From CAZCBJ01 sp964496705 (GTDB taxonomy: Bacteria > Chloroflexota > Anaerolineae > Anaerolineales > Anaerolineaceae), in assembly GCA_964496705.1 (NCBI GenBank), contig CAZCBJ010000212.1:1-6760 (forward strand): 6,760 bases of DNA, read 5' to 3'. The notes under the pieces were generated by a model that ran no database searches, was not told the origin of the DNA, and worked only from the letters and a program-made list of their open reading frames with translations. Shown here one piece after another: positions 1 to 6,725 of the stretch; the stretch's first letter is position 1, and each line of letters opens with the position of its first letter. A program made the translations under genes and the position numbers.

Positions 1-3000
1 TTCACAGCGTTAATTGCCAGTAACGACGAAAGCGCGCTGGGAGCGATGGATGCGCTGCTGGATGCTGGCCTGGCCATCCCGGATGATGTCGCCGTGATCG
101 GTTTCGATGATCGCCTTGAGGGCCGCGCTTATATCCCGCCTCTGACCAGTGTGCACTTTCCGATGTTTGAAATGGGATACCAGAGCGTGGTTCTGGTGAA
201 GCGGTTCATCGATCAGGGCAGCAATCCGCAAGAAATGATCGCCATTCCCACCCACCTGGTGGTGCGCGATTCATGCGGGTGCACCATGGCGCAATCCGAC
301 AGTAATCAGGCCACGCTGGCTGAAGATGCGTTGATTGAGGTGCGTTCGGTCGAATATCTTGGGGAGCCAATCTCCGCTTACCAGAACATTGCCTTGCGAA
401 TGGCTGCTGAAGTGTTCAACGAATCTTCTCGTATGAGCAGACATGACGTCAATACCCATTGCGAAAATCTGGTGGAAGCTTTCAGGACAGCCATCGAGTC
501 GCAAAAACCGGATGAATTTTTTCGGGAGTTGGCGCATGTGCTGGCCAGCGCGAATGAGCAGGGGGACAGCCAGCTTTATGCCTGGCAGGTTGCCATTACA
601 GAATTACGCAATGCGATTGGATTTCTGAGCGCTGGCGAATCTTCCCGGCTGACTCAGGCGGAAATTGAGGATTTGTTCAACCAGGCGAGAATGCAAATCA
701 ATATTGCTGCCCGCGGGAACATTTCTCGCCTGAGGCTGCGTTATACGTCCACTACCGAGCAAATCGGGCAGATGATGACCCATTTCATCTCTGCCAATGA
801 CGAAGCGGAAATATACCGCATATTAAGCAAAGGTCTGCCTGCAATCGGTATTGCCCACGCAGCCATCAGCTTTTACCGCGAAGACCAGGGTGACACATTC
901 GCTTTTTGTGAGCTTCAAGCGCCGCTGGATTTTACCGGCGAGAAAGTTTTTCGGTCGCGGCAATTTCCGCCTTCAGGCTTATACGATGCTGGTCATCCGT
1001 TCAGCCTGATGCTCTTGCCAATCAAATCCGGGGATCGCCTGGAGGGTTTTTGCGCGTTTGAGGGCGGCAGCCTGGAAATTTGCGCTGTGATCCTTTCGCA
1101 ATTGATGGCCGCATTGAAGAGTGTCGCGCTGTACAAGCAGGCGGTTGCCGGTCGGCAGCTTGCCGAGGAAGCCAATCGTTTAAAGAGTCACTTTCTTTCC
1201 GTGGTCAGTCACGAGTTGCGCACACCTTTGAACCTGATCTCGGGCTTGAGCGATATGCTGCTGCGGCGCGGCCAACCGGACGAGGTGGAATGTAAAGTGC
1301 CGCGCGAGGACCTCGAGCGGATTTATATCAGCGCCCAGCATTTGGACGGCCTGATCCGGGATGTGCTGGACCTGGGACAGTCGGATATTGGCCAGCTACG
1401 TCTGATGATGGAACCGTTGGAGTTCAGGGAATTGCTCTTTGAAATTTCCAAGGTGGCCAACAGCCTGGCTGCAGAAAAGGGATTGCAGTTTCATGCTGAA
1501 ATTGCTGCTCAAATACCGCGGGTGTTGGGGGACCGCACCCGATTGCGTCAGGTGCTTCTAAATCTAATCAACAATGCGATCAAGTTCACCGCACACGGAA
1601 GCATCCTGCTGACCGCGATGATGGAAGAGGGGTATGTGCGGGTGTCCATTGTGGACACCGGTCTGGGCATACCACCAGAGGAACAAAATATCATTTTTGA
1701 TGAATTCCGGCAATCACAGCGCACCGCAGTGCGCGGTTTTGGTGGCCTGGGATTGGGTCTGGCGATTTGCAAACGGTTGGTGGAAGCGCATGGCGGCGAG
1801 ATCGGCGTTTGCTCCTCGGGCGAAGAAGGCATGGGCTCCAATTTTTATTTCACCATCCCATTACTACCGTTGACCGACCTGGACCGGCTGGCAGAACCGC
1901 CGCAGGTTGCGGGCGAGCGCATACTTTTACTGGCCAAAGATTTGTCTGGCGCAGAAATGCTCAAGACCAATCTGGCAGGGCGAGGGATGAACGTCACGAT
2001 CCGGGTGATTGAAGAGGATCCGGACTGGTTGAGCTGGCTGGTGTTGGAACCGCCGGATGCAGTGGTGCTGGATCTGAGTTTAACTTCGGAAAGTGGTTGG
2101 GAAATATTAAAAACGCTGAAAGAGACATTTTCCACCCAGCATATTCCGGTTTTCTTCTATACCTTGCAGCCGGACCAAAATGCCGGGGCTTTGTTGGAGA
2201 TGAATTATTTAACCAAACCGTTGGAACCTTCGTCCCTGACACAGGCCTTATCCGGCATGGGAATTGACCCTGGCAAGCGCGAGGAAGGCAACGGTTACAT
2301 CCTTGTCGTGGATGACGACCCAGCCACCGTCTCGTTTCATAAACGGATGATCGAAGAGCAATTCTCCGCGTTTCATGTCCAGGCTGCAGCCAATGGCTTG
2401 CAGGCGCTGGATTTGATTCGCCGTGAGCGCCCGGTATTGGTGTTGCTGGACTTGATGATGCCTGAAATGGATGGGTTTGCCGTCCTGGACCAAATGCGCG
2501 CTGAGGATTTGACACGCAATGTGCCAGTGATTGTCATTAGCGGGCAGGATCTGACGGCTGAGGAAATGGAACGGTTGAATCAGGGGGCGGCCAGCATTTT
2601 AACCAAAGGCATGTTCACCACCCGGGAAACACTTGCACAAGTGGCTGAAACGCTTGAGCGCCGGCGGCGGGCTGGTTCGGAAGTTCAGCGCATTGTTTTT
2701 AAGGCGATAAGCTACATCCATGTGCATTATGCGGAAGATGTGACTCGTCAGATGATCGCCAGCCATGTTGGGTTGAGCGAAAGACATTTGACGCGCTGTT
2801 TCGATCAGGTGGTGGGACTGGCACCGATGGTTTATCTGAACCGATACCGCGTGCGTCAGGCGCGAAAATTGCTTGAAGAAGGCAAGCGCGGGATCACCGA
2901 AGTGGCCCTGGCGGTGGGTTTTTCGACCAGCAGTTATTTCACACGCGTTTTTCGCGATGAGGTGGGGATATCCCCGCGCGCTTATCTGCGCAGCAAATGC

Positions 3001-3018
3001 GGTCCGGACGAGAATTGA
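1..3018 (+). CDS. LacI-type sensor / GAF-like / histidine kinase / two receivers / AraC hybrid regulator (5' partial)
   Basis: The frame is open from base 1, and its first residues (ALIASNDESALGAMDAL...DDVAVIGFDD) are the C-terminal lobe of a LacI/PurR-type ligand-binding domain. The ATG at 46 is therefore internal and the true start lies upstream. Domains by nucleotide: ligand-binding lobe to about 282, ending VVRDSCGC; helical linker about 320-740; GAF-like region about 760-1130; HisKA with SHELRTPLN, His codon 1210-1212; HATPase about 1515-1860 with N-box Asn 1573, DTGLGI at 1654 and GGLGLGLAI at 1741. Receiver 1 (about 1918-2260) has Asp 2071, Thr 2161 and Lys 2215, but AK replaces the acidic pair. 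Receiver 2 (about 2299-2660) is complete: DDD 2311-2319, Asp 2449, Ser 2539, Lys 2605. An AraC-type double helix-turn-helix fills about 2692-3000. No membrane helix is visible, so it is probably cytoplasmic. Inferred role: sugar-responsive transcription factor that phosphorylates itself and activates the downstream genes. Whether an N-terminal LacI helix-turn-helix exists cannot be seen. Confidence 0.93.
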   Translation, partial: FTALIASNDESALGAMDALLDAGLAIPDDVAVIGFDDRLEGRAYIPPLTSVHFPMFEMGYQSVVLVKRFIDQGSNPQEMIAIPTHLVVRDSCGCTMAQSDSNQATLAEDALIEVRSVEYLGEPISAYQNIALRMAAEVFNESSRMSRHDVNTHCENLVEAFRTAIESQKPDEFFRELAHVLASANEQGDSQLYAWQVAITELRNAIGFLSAGESSRLTQAEIEDLFNQARMQINIAARGNISRLRLRYTSTTEQIGQMMTHFISANDEAEIYRILSKGLPAIGIAHAAISFYREDQGDTFAFCELQAPLDFTGEKVFRSRQFPPSGLYDAGHPFSLMLLPIKSGDRLEGFCAFEGGSLEICAVILSQLMAALKSVALYKQAVAGRQLAEEANRLKSHFLSVVSHELRTPLNLISGLSDMLLRRGQPDEVECKVPREDLERIYISAQHLDGLIRDVLDLGQSDIGQLRLMMEPLEFRELLFEISKVANSLAAEKGLQFHAEIAAQIPRVLGDRTRLRQVLLNLINNAIKFTAHGSILLTAMMEEGYVRVSIVDTGLGIPPEEQNIIFDEFRQSQRTAVRGFGGLGLGLAICKRLVEAHGGEIGVCSSGEEGMGSNFYFTIPLLPLTDLDRLAEPPQVAGERILLLAKDLSGAEMLKTNLAGRGMNVTIRVIEEDPDWLSWLVLEPPDAVVLDLSLTSESGWEILKTLKETFSTQHIPVFFYTLQPDQNAGALLEMNYLTKPLEPSSLTQALSGMGIDPGKREEGNGYILVVDDDPATVSFHKRMIEEQFSAFHVQAAANGLQALDLIRRERPVLVLLDLMMPEMDGFAVLDQMRAEDLTRNVPVIVISGQDLTAEEMERLNQGAASILTKGMFTTRETLAQVAETLERRRRAGSEVQRIVFKAISYIHVHYAEDVTRQMIASHVGLSERHLTRCFDQVVGLAPMVYLNRYRVRQARKLLEEGKRGITEVALAVGFSTSSYFTRVFRDEVGISPRAYLRSKCGPDEN

Positions 3019-3026
3019 CACAGGGA

Positions 3027-3059
3027 TGTCCTAGAAATGCAATTTCTCGTCCCAAAATT
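3027..3059 (+). promoter_or_regulatory. Candidate AraC-type operator: two direct repeats, 21 bp period
   Basis: TGTCCTAGAAAT (3027-3038) is followed by CGTCCCAAAATT (3048-3059), exactly 21 bp start to start. The first copy matches the 12-mer found twice at 6574-6606 at 11 of 12 positions, the second at 9 of 12. AraC-family activators classically bind two direct half-sites about two helical turns apart, next to the -35 region. The upstream gene ends in an AraC domain and the downstream operon begins at 3133, so this is a plausible activation site for that operon. I see no strong sigma-70 promoter between the repeats and 3133, which fits activator dependence but does not prove it. Confidence 0.6.
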
Positions 3060-3104
3060 GGAAGTTTTTTCTACGCCAAGCGGTTAAAGTGGTGATGCTA
3101 CTTT

Positions 3105-3117
3105 TCGTCCAAAATTG
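3105..3117 (+). promoter_or_regulatory. Possible third, imperfect half-site
   Basis: TCGTCCAAAATTG repeats TCGTCCCAAAATTG (3047-3060) with one C missing. It begins 58 bp downstream of the second half-site, about 5.5 helical turns, so it would face the other side of the DNA. It lies just before the ribosome binding site of the receiver-like gene, where occupancy would hinder rather than help transcription. It could be a looping or repression site, or a decayed copy. Confidence 0.3.
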
Positions 3118-3120
3118 AAA

Positions 3121-3127
3121 AGGAAGG
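3121..3127 (+). promoter_or_regulatory. Ribosome binding site deciding the start at 3133
   Basis: AGGAAGG lies 5 nt before the ATG at 3133. An in-frame TTG at 3115 would extend the protein by six residues, but it lies upstream of this site and the receiver fold begins only after 3133, so ATG 3133 is preferred. Confidence 0.7.
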
Positions 3128-3132
3128 TTGAC

Positions 3133-3519
3133 ATGCAAGAACCTTCTGGGCTGATCCTGGTCGTTGGCGGCGATACCCATTTCCGTTATCTCATGCACCG
3201 ATATGCGAACCTGAGCAACCATCCAATCATCTTTTCTGGATGGGAGGAGGATGTGCTTCTGCGGGCGCAATCGGATCATCCCGCGGTGATCCTGTTACAT
3301 GTGGACCATTCGGGCAGCATGGGCTGGAATGTGTTGGCATCGCTCAAGGCGTGTGATCAGACGGGATGTATTCCGGTGGTGATTTGTTCGTGGGTGGATG
3401 ACGAGCTGGAATGTCAGCGTTCAGGCGGAAAAGTATTCTTGCGCATGCCAATTTTGTACACGGATTTTGTGACTGCGCTGGAAAAAGTTGGTATTTTTGG
3501 AAATCAGGTGATCAAATGA
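3133..3519 (+). CDS. Degenerate stand-alone receiver-like protein (pseudo-receiver)
   Basis: This 128-residue protein has the length and pattern of a single response-regulator receiver domain: LILVVGGD (7-14) for strand 1, VILLHVDHSGSMGW (52-65) around the phosphorylation site, IPVVICS (80-86) and VFLRMPI (101-107). Aligned to the usual LVVDD...LLDVMMPGMDGW...VLSA...KP pattern, the acidic pair is replaced by G12 G13, the phospho-acceptor Asp by H56 and the conserved Lys by M105. Only D14 and the switch residue S86 remain. D58 is acidic but two positions displaced. Ordinary Asp phosphorylation is therefore unlikely; the protein may work by protein-protein contact, for example with the hybrid kinase encoded upstream or with the membrane protein encoded next. 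No output domain is present. It is the first gene after the candidate operator and its stop overlaps the next start as ATGA, indicating translational coupling. The receiver assignment is strong; its partner is unknown. Confidence 0.8.
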   Translation: MQEPSGLILVVGGDTHFRYLMHRYANLSNHPIIFSGWEEDVLLRAQSDHPAVILLHVDHSGSMGWNVLASLKACDQTGCIPVVICSWVDDELECQRSGGKVFLRMPILYTDFVTALEKVGIFGNQVIK

Positions 3520-3977
3520 TCAAGAAAGTCATCCTTGTAATTTTCTATATCCTTGCCTGGGTGGCGGATATGCTGCTGGCAGGCTGGTTGGTGCTGGATC
3601 GGATTTATTATCGCGCGTTCCGCGGCACCCTTTCGGTATTGTTCGGCGAAGAGAACATCGTCGTCCAGTGGCAGATTCGTGCCGCGGACCGTTTCATCGC
3701 GGTGATTCTGGGAATCGGCTGGCTGGTGTTCATGATTGTGCTGGAGGAATCCTTTCGGAAGGCAATGTCAGATGGCACTTTGCTGAGGAAATTTATTCGC
3801 GTCACTGCCGTTCTGCTGCTGATCATTCTTGCGGCTGACCTGGTGATGGCCTACGTGCAGGGATTTCAACTGCCCTGGTCCGTGTGGCTGGTCATGGCGC
3901 TGGAATTAATCTTTGGGGTGGGCGGTTTGTGGTTCACCCGACGGAAGAAAGTTGTCCAACCGGTTAATCTGGACTGA
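3516..3977 (+). CDS. Four-helix integral membrane protein of unknown function
   Basis: This 153-residue protein starts at an ATG within the ATGA overlap with the receiver-like gene; AGGTGA at 3506-3511 is its ribosome binding site. Hydrophobic segments lie at about residues 5-27, 58-76, 93-113 and 120-140. Positive charges at the N-terminus (K3 K4), between helices 2 and 3 (R81, K82, R91, K92) and at the C-terminus (RRKK, 142-145) predict both ends in the cytoplasm. The first loop (about 28-57) would be outside, holding aromatic and basic residues (RIYYRAFR). Acidic residues within or beside helices (D18, E77 E78, D108, E130) are notable for a small membrane protein. I recognise no family and no catalytic motif. 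Coupling to a pseudo-receiver suggests that the two products act together, but nothing in the sequence shows how. A gap of 24 nt separates it from the next gene, so they are probably one operon. Confidence 0.75.
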   Translation: MIKKVILVIFYILAWVADMLLAGWLVLDRIYYRAFRGTLSVLFGEENIVVQWQIRAADRFIAVILGIGWLVFMIVLEESFRKAMSDGTLLRKFIRVTAVLLLIILAADLVMAYVQGFQLPWSVWLVMALELIFGVGGLWFTRRKKVVQPVNLD

Positions 3978-4001
3978 AATCCACAGAAGAGGTTTTCATT
4001 C

Positions 4002-6581
4002 ATGCCCCTGGATCATGTATATCGCGACTTGCAAGATGGTTACATCCACCACTGGCTGGTTGCCGGCCCGCAGATTATTTCGGCGGCTCCAACCAACCAT
4101 GACAACCAAAACGAAATCCGGTTGGCAATTGCAAAAAAGAATTTTCATAAAAAGTTGGAAATCTCCCAGACCCCGGTTGAGCGCGGTCCGCTGAGTGAAG
4201 GGGTCTATAAGGTTGGAAAGCATGAAGGTGCCTGGCGGTATTATTCATGCCAGATGGATCATTTGATTGACCTTTCGACAAGCGTCCCCAACTGGTCTGT
4301 TTTGCGCGCCTGGGCTTATGCCCAAGTGATGAGCCCGGAGGCGCAGGAGGCGGAGTTTATTCTGACGGTTTATTCTGAGGCGGATGTGTGGGTGAATGGT
4401 CAGCATGTCCAGCGCCAGACGGAATTCAATGCCGGCAAGCCTTTGCAGGTGGCATTTCCGGTCAAGCTGCGCAGCGGAGCCAATTCGGTATGGGTGCGCG
4501 TCGAGCAGGCTGCGCGAGGCAGTTGCGCCTTTGGCCTGGCTCTGCGCGTTCTGCCTGCCCAGCAGCCGGTGAGTATGCGCTTCCCGACCACCATCGAAGG
4601 CGTTGAGCGGCGCAACCGCCTGGAGGCGGCCTTCAGCCATGCCATCACCGATCGGGATGTGTTCACCCGTGAAGACCAGGTCATCCTGCAGTGGCCTGAG
4701 GATGTGCCCGTCACGGCGGTGACCTCGGTGCGCCTGCAGAGCGCTGAGGGTCCCTTCTACGCGGAGACATTCGAGCGCGGCAGTCCCGGCGACCGCTGCA
4801 TATTGAATACCTCTGCCCAGCTCTATACCGGACATCATAAATTGGTCCTGCTCCCCGGCCCCAAAGAATATTTCGAGGGCAACCGGCGCATCCTGCGCGA
4901 AATTCCCATCTGGTGTGTGGGCAACTTCCCCTATTTTCCAGCCGGGAATGAGGATGACTTCGCGGCGCGGCGCATACAGGCTTTTCAGGCCGGAGTTCGC
5001 GGCAAATATCCGCTCTTCGAGGCCGTTTCGCGCATGGCGCTGGGTGATTGGGATGCGCTCAATCCGCAATCCCTTCTGGCTGTTGTCCAGGGGATTGCTG
5101 GTCTTGAAACGGGCCATGTGTTGAATCTGGTTGGCTTGCTGGGGATGATCTTACGTTTTTTCCAGAGTGCCCATTTCCCGGATGAGTTGCGCGAGCCCAT
5201 CCGCAAAGTGGTATTGGAGTACCCGTTTGGACAAATTGATCCTGAGGGTGTGCCCAGCGAAGGCGAGGAAATATTATCGCTGACAGCCCAGATTCTGGCC
5301 GGGCAGTTATATCCCGAGCACACCCTGACTGCGATCGGGAAAACTGGCTCAGCGTTAAGCGCTCAGGCGGTACCTGCGGCGCGAACCTGGATGCAGCAGC
5401 GCGGGCAGCGCGGGCTTTCAGCCGGGGATGCACCGTTGGTCGTTTGCGAGGTGGTCACAGCCCTGTCGCACCTGGCTGACCTGGCTGAGGAGGAAGAGGT
5501 GTATGAGCTGGCCTCGGTGCTGCTGGACAAGCTGTTCTTCCAGCTGGCTGTCAACGCATTTCAGGGCGTGTTCGGCGGCAGCAGCAGCGATCTGCATTTT
5601 TACCCGGCAATCAACGGGTGGGTGCGCGAAACGGCCGGGATAACGCGCCTGTTGTGGGGGATGGGTGGATACAACCAGTATTCGCCTGTCACCGTCAGCC
5701 TGGCCTGCGTGCAAAACTACGAGGCGCCGGAACTGCTGGGCGAAATTGCGCGTTCAACGCTGGAGGAAGTGTGGTCGCAGCAGCGCCAGGGACTGGATGG
5801 CGAGATCAACAAGGTTGTGCATAAAACACCGGACGGGATGCTGGAGTCGCTGCAAGATTACCGACCCGGTCAGGCTGGCTCAGGCGAGCAGGTCTGGCAG
5901 GCCGCGCTCAGCCCGTCGGCGCTGGTGTTCACCAACCATCCTGCCAACCTGTCTCGGTCAGACGAAAACCGGCCGAATACCTGGGGGGGCAATGCCGTCC
6001 TCCCGCGCGTGGCGCAGTGGAAGGATGCGCTGATCGCAATCTACCGGTTGCCGGAAAATGATTGGATGGGCTATACCCATGCCCACTTCCCCATTCACGC
6101 CTTGGAAGAGTATGTGATCCGCGAAGACGCTTCCGGGCGGAGCTGGGCGTTTGCGCGCAAAGGGGAAGGTTATCTGGCTTTGACGGCATCTGCGCCCATC
6201 CAGTTGATCGAAACCGGGCTGACCGCCTATCGCGAGCTGCGCGCTGAAGGGCAGCAGGTGATATGGTTGTGCCAGTTGGGCCGCGCAGCGTTGGACGGCA
6301 GCTTTGCGGACTTCCAGGAAAAGGTGATCAGCGGGACGGCGCAATTCCAGGACGGCGTCCAATGGACCACGATCCGCGGGCAAACGTTAGGTTTTGACTG
6401 GAAGGGCGACTTCAGGCTGGACGGCCAATCGGTTGCCATCACCGGTTTCAGCCATCATGACAGCCCCTTCTGCCATGCAGACTTCCCGTGTGAAGTGATG
6501 GAAATCCCATGGGAAGATTATCTTCTCAAATTGGATTTCTCCACAAACCAACTAAAAGATGAGGAGGTGAATCTGTCCTAA
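4002..6581 (+). CDS. Large cytoplasmic carbohydrate-active protein candidate (beta-sandwich / helical toroid-like / beta C-terminus)
   Basis: This 859-residue protein starts at ATG 4002, with AAGAGG at 3987-3992 nine bases upstream. It begins MPLDHVYRDLQDGYIHHW with no signal peptide or membrane helix, so it should act in the cytoplasm. Residues about 1-190 look like a jelly-roll module, with DVWVNGQ (N132, G133) typical of accessory sandwich domains in glycoside hydrolases. Residues about 325-640 are helix-rich, with clusters of polar and aromatic residues: H532, Y534, R542, E543 and WGMGGYNQY from W552. From about 640 the chain becomes strand-rich and opens with TNHP (H646), DENRP (D654, E655, R657), WGGN (W661, N664) and HAHFPIH (H693, H695, H699). 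A helical toroid followed by a beta-sandwich is the plan of heparinase II/III- and alginate-lyase-like enzymes, which use His/Tyr/Asn/Arg. A polysaccharide or oligosaccharide lyase, or a related glycan-processing role, is therefore my best guess. The family is not securely recognised and the substrate is unknown. The placement between a sugar-type regulator and a likely uptake gene supports a glycan role. Its stop codon lies inside the next candidate operator. Confidence 0.85.
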   Translation: MPLDHVYRDLQDGYIHHWLVAGPQIISAAPTNHDNQNEIRLAIAKKNFHKKLEISQTPVERGPLSEGVYKVGKHEGAWRYYSCQMDHLIDLSTSVPNWSVLRAWAYAQVMSPEAQEAEFILTVYSEADVWVNGQHVQRQTEFNAGKPLQVAFPVKLRSGANSVWVRVEQAARGSCAFGLALRVLPAQQPVSMRFPTTIEGVERRNRLEAAFSHAITDRDVFTREDQVILQWPEDVPVTAVTSVRLQSAEGPFYAETFERGSPGDRCILNTSAQLYTGHHKLVLLPGPKEYFEGNRRILREIPIWCVGNFPYFPAGNEDDFAARRIQAFQAGVRGKYPLFEAVSRMALGDWDALNPQSLLAVVQGIAGLETGHVLNLVGLLGMILRFFQSAHFPDELREPIRKVVLEYPFGQIDPEGVPSEGEEILSLTAQILAGQLYPEHTLTAIGKTGSALSAQAVPAARTWMQQRGQRGLSAGDAPLVVCEVVTALSHLADLAEEEEVYELASVLLDKLFFQLAVNAFQGVFGGSSSDLHFYPAINGWVRETAGITRLLWGMGGYNQYSPVTVSLACVQNYEAPELLGEIARSTLEEVWSQQRQGLDGEINKVVHKTPDGMLESLQDYRPGQAGSGEQVWQAALSPSALVFTNHPANLSRSDENRPNTWGGNAVLPRVAQWKDALIAIYRLPENDWMGYTHAHFPIHALEEYVIREDASGRSWAFARKGEGYLALTASAPIQLIETGLTAYRELRAEGQQVIWLCQLGRAALDGSFADFQEKVISGTAQFQDGVQWTTIRGQTLGFDWKGDFRLDGQSVAITGFSHHDSPFCHADFPCEVMEIPWEDYLLKLDFSTNQLKDEEVNLS

Positions 6582-6606
6582 AAATCCAAAAAAATGTCCT
6601 AAAAAT
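6574..6606 (+). promoter_or_regulatory. Candidate AraC-type operator: two perfect 12-bp repeats, 21 bp period
   Basis: TGTCCTAAAAAT occurs at 6574-6585 and, without mismatch, at 6595-6606, exactly 21 bp apart. The same motif and period occur at 3027-3059 in front of the preceding operon. The first copy spans the stop codon (6579-6581) of the large gene. The pair lies 119 bp upstream of the next start at 6726, suitable for control of that gene. AraC-type binding is inferred from the period and from the AraC domain of the regulator encoded at the start of the window. A weak -10-like TAGTAT at 6638-6643 follows, without a good -35, as at activator-dependent promoters. Confidence 0.65.
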
Positions 6607-6643
6607 GAAAGAAACCCGGTTGAGAGGATGGTAAGCTTAGTAT

Positions 6644-6675
6644 TGGCATTCCTGGGGCAGCTCCAGGCATTGCCA
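6644..6675 (+). other. Stem-loop in the leader of the last gene
   Basis: TGGC A T-T CCTGG (6644-6655) pairs with CCAGG C AT T GCCA (6663-6675) around the 7-nt loop GGCAGCT. This gives eleven base pairs with one T/C mismatch (6650/6668) and one bulged T (6671). No U-run follows, so it is not a standard intrinsic terminator. It may stabilise or fold the 5' leader of the gene at 6726, or mark the 3' end of the preceding operon's transcript. Confidence 0.5.
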
Positions 6676-6711
6676 CAAGTCAATCCCAATCATTTTCAAA
6701 TTGCATAAGAT

Positions 6712-6716
6712 GGAGG
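6712..6716 (+). promoter_or_regulatory. Ribosome binding site of the gene at 6726
   Basis: GGAGG lies 9 nt before the ATG at 6726, within a purine-rich run. It supports that ATG as a real start even though only twelve codons of the gene are visible. Confidence 0.75.
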
Positions 6717-6725
6717 AAGAAAAAG

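Noticed and set aside
46..48. ATG at 46 as the start of the large regulator
   Set aside because: The frame is open to base 1 and the residues before it (ALIASNDESALGA) belong to the LacI-type domain, so the gene simply runs in from outside the window.
1994..2515. 173-codon - strand frame inside the regulator
   Set aside because: It lies opposite the two receiver domains, whose motifs are clear on the + strand; its own translation is rich in Pro/Ser/Arg with no domain pattern.
3033..3047. Perfect inverted repeat AGAAAT-GCA-ATTTCT, read as a terminator or a palindromic operator
   Set aside because: The arms are only 6 bp and AT-rich, and no U-run follows directly. It overlaps the first direct half-site and has no counterpart at 6574-6606, so the direct repeat is the better explanation.
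4245..5117. Long open frame on the - strand (290 codons) inside the large gene
   Set aside because: It runs antisense to a convincingly structured + strand protein, shows no recognisable motif and has low-complexity composition typical of a shadow frame.
6562..6570. Near-perfect Shine-Dalgarno AGGAGGTGA at the end of the large gene
   Set aside because: No usable start codon follows at the right distance: the nearest CTG (6573) meets a stop two codons later. It encodes part of the C-terminal residues EEV and is probably chance.
6605..6634. Nine-codon reading frame (MKETRLRGW) as a leader peptide
   Set aside because: It has no ribosome binding site, its ATG lies in the repeat motif, and it has no run of regulatory codons.
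6620..6643. Sigma-70 promoter from TTGAGA (6620-6625) and TAGTAT (6638-6643)
   Set aside because: The spacer is only 12 bp, far from 17. TAGTAT alone might be a -10 for an activated promoter, but this is too weak to annotate.
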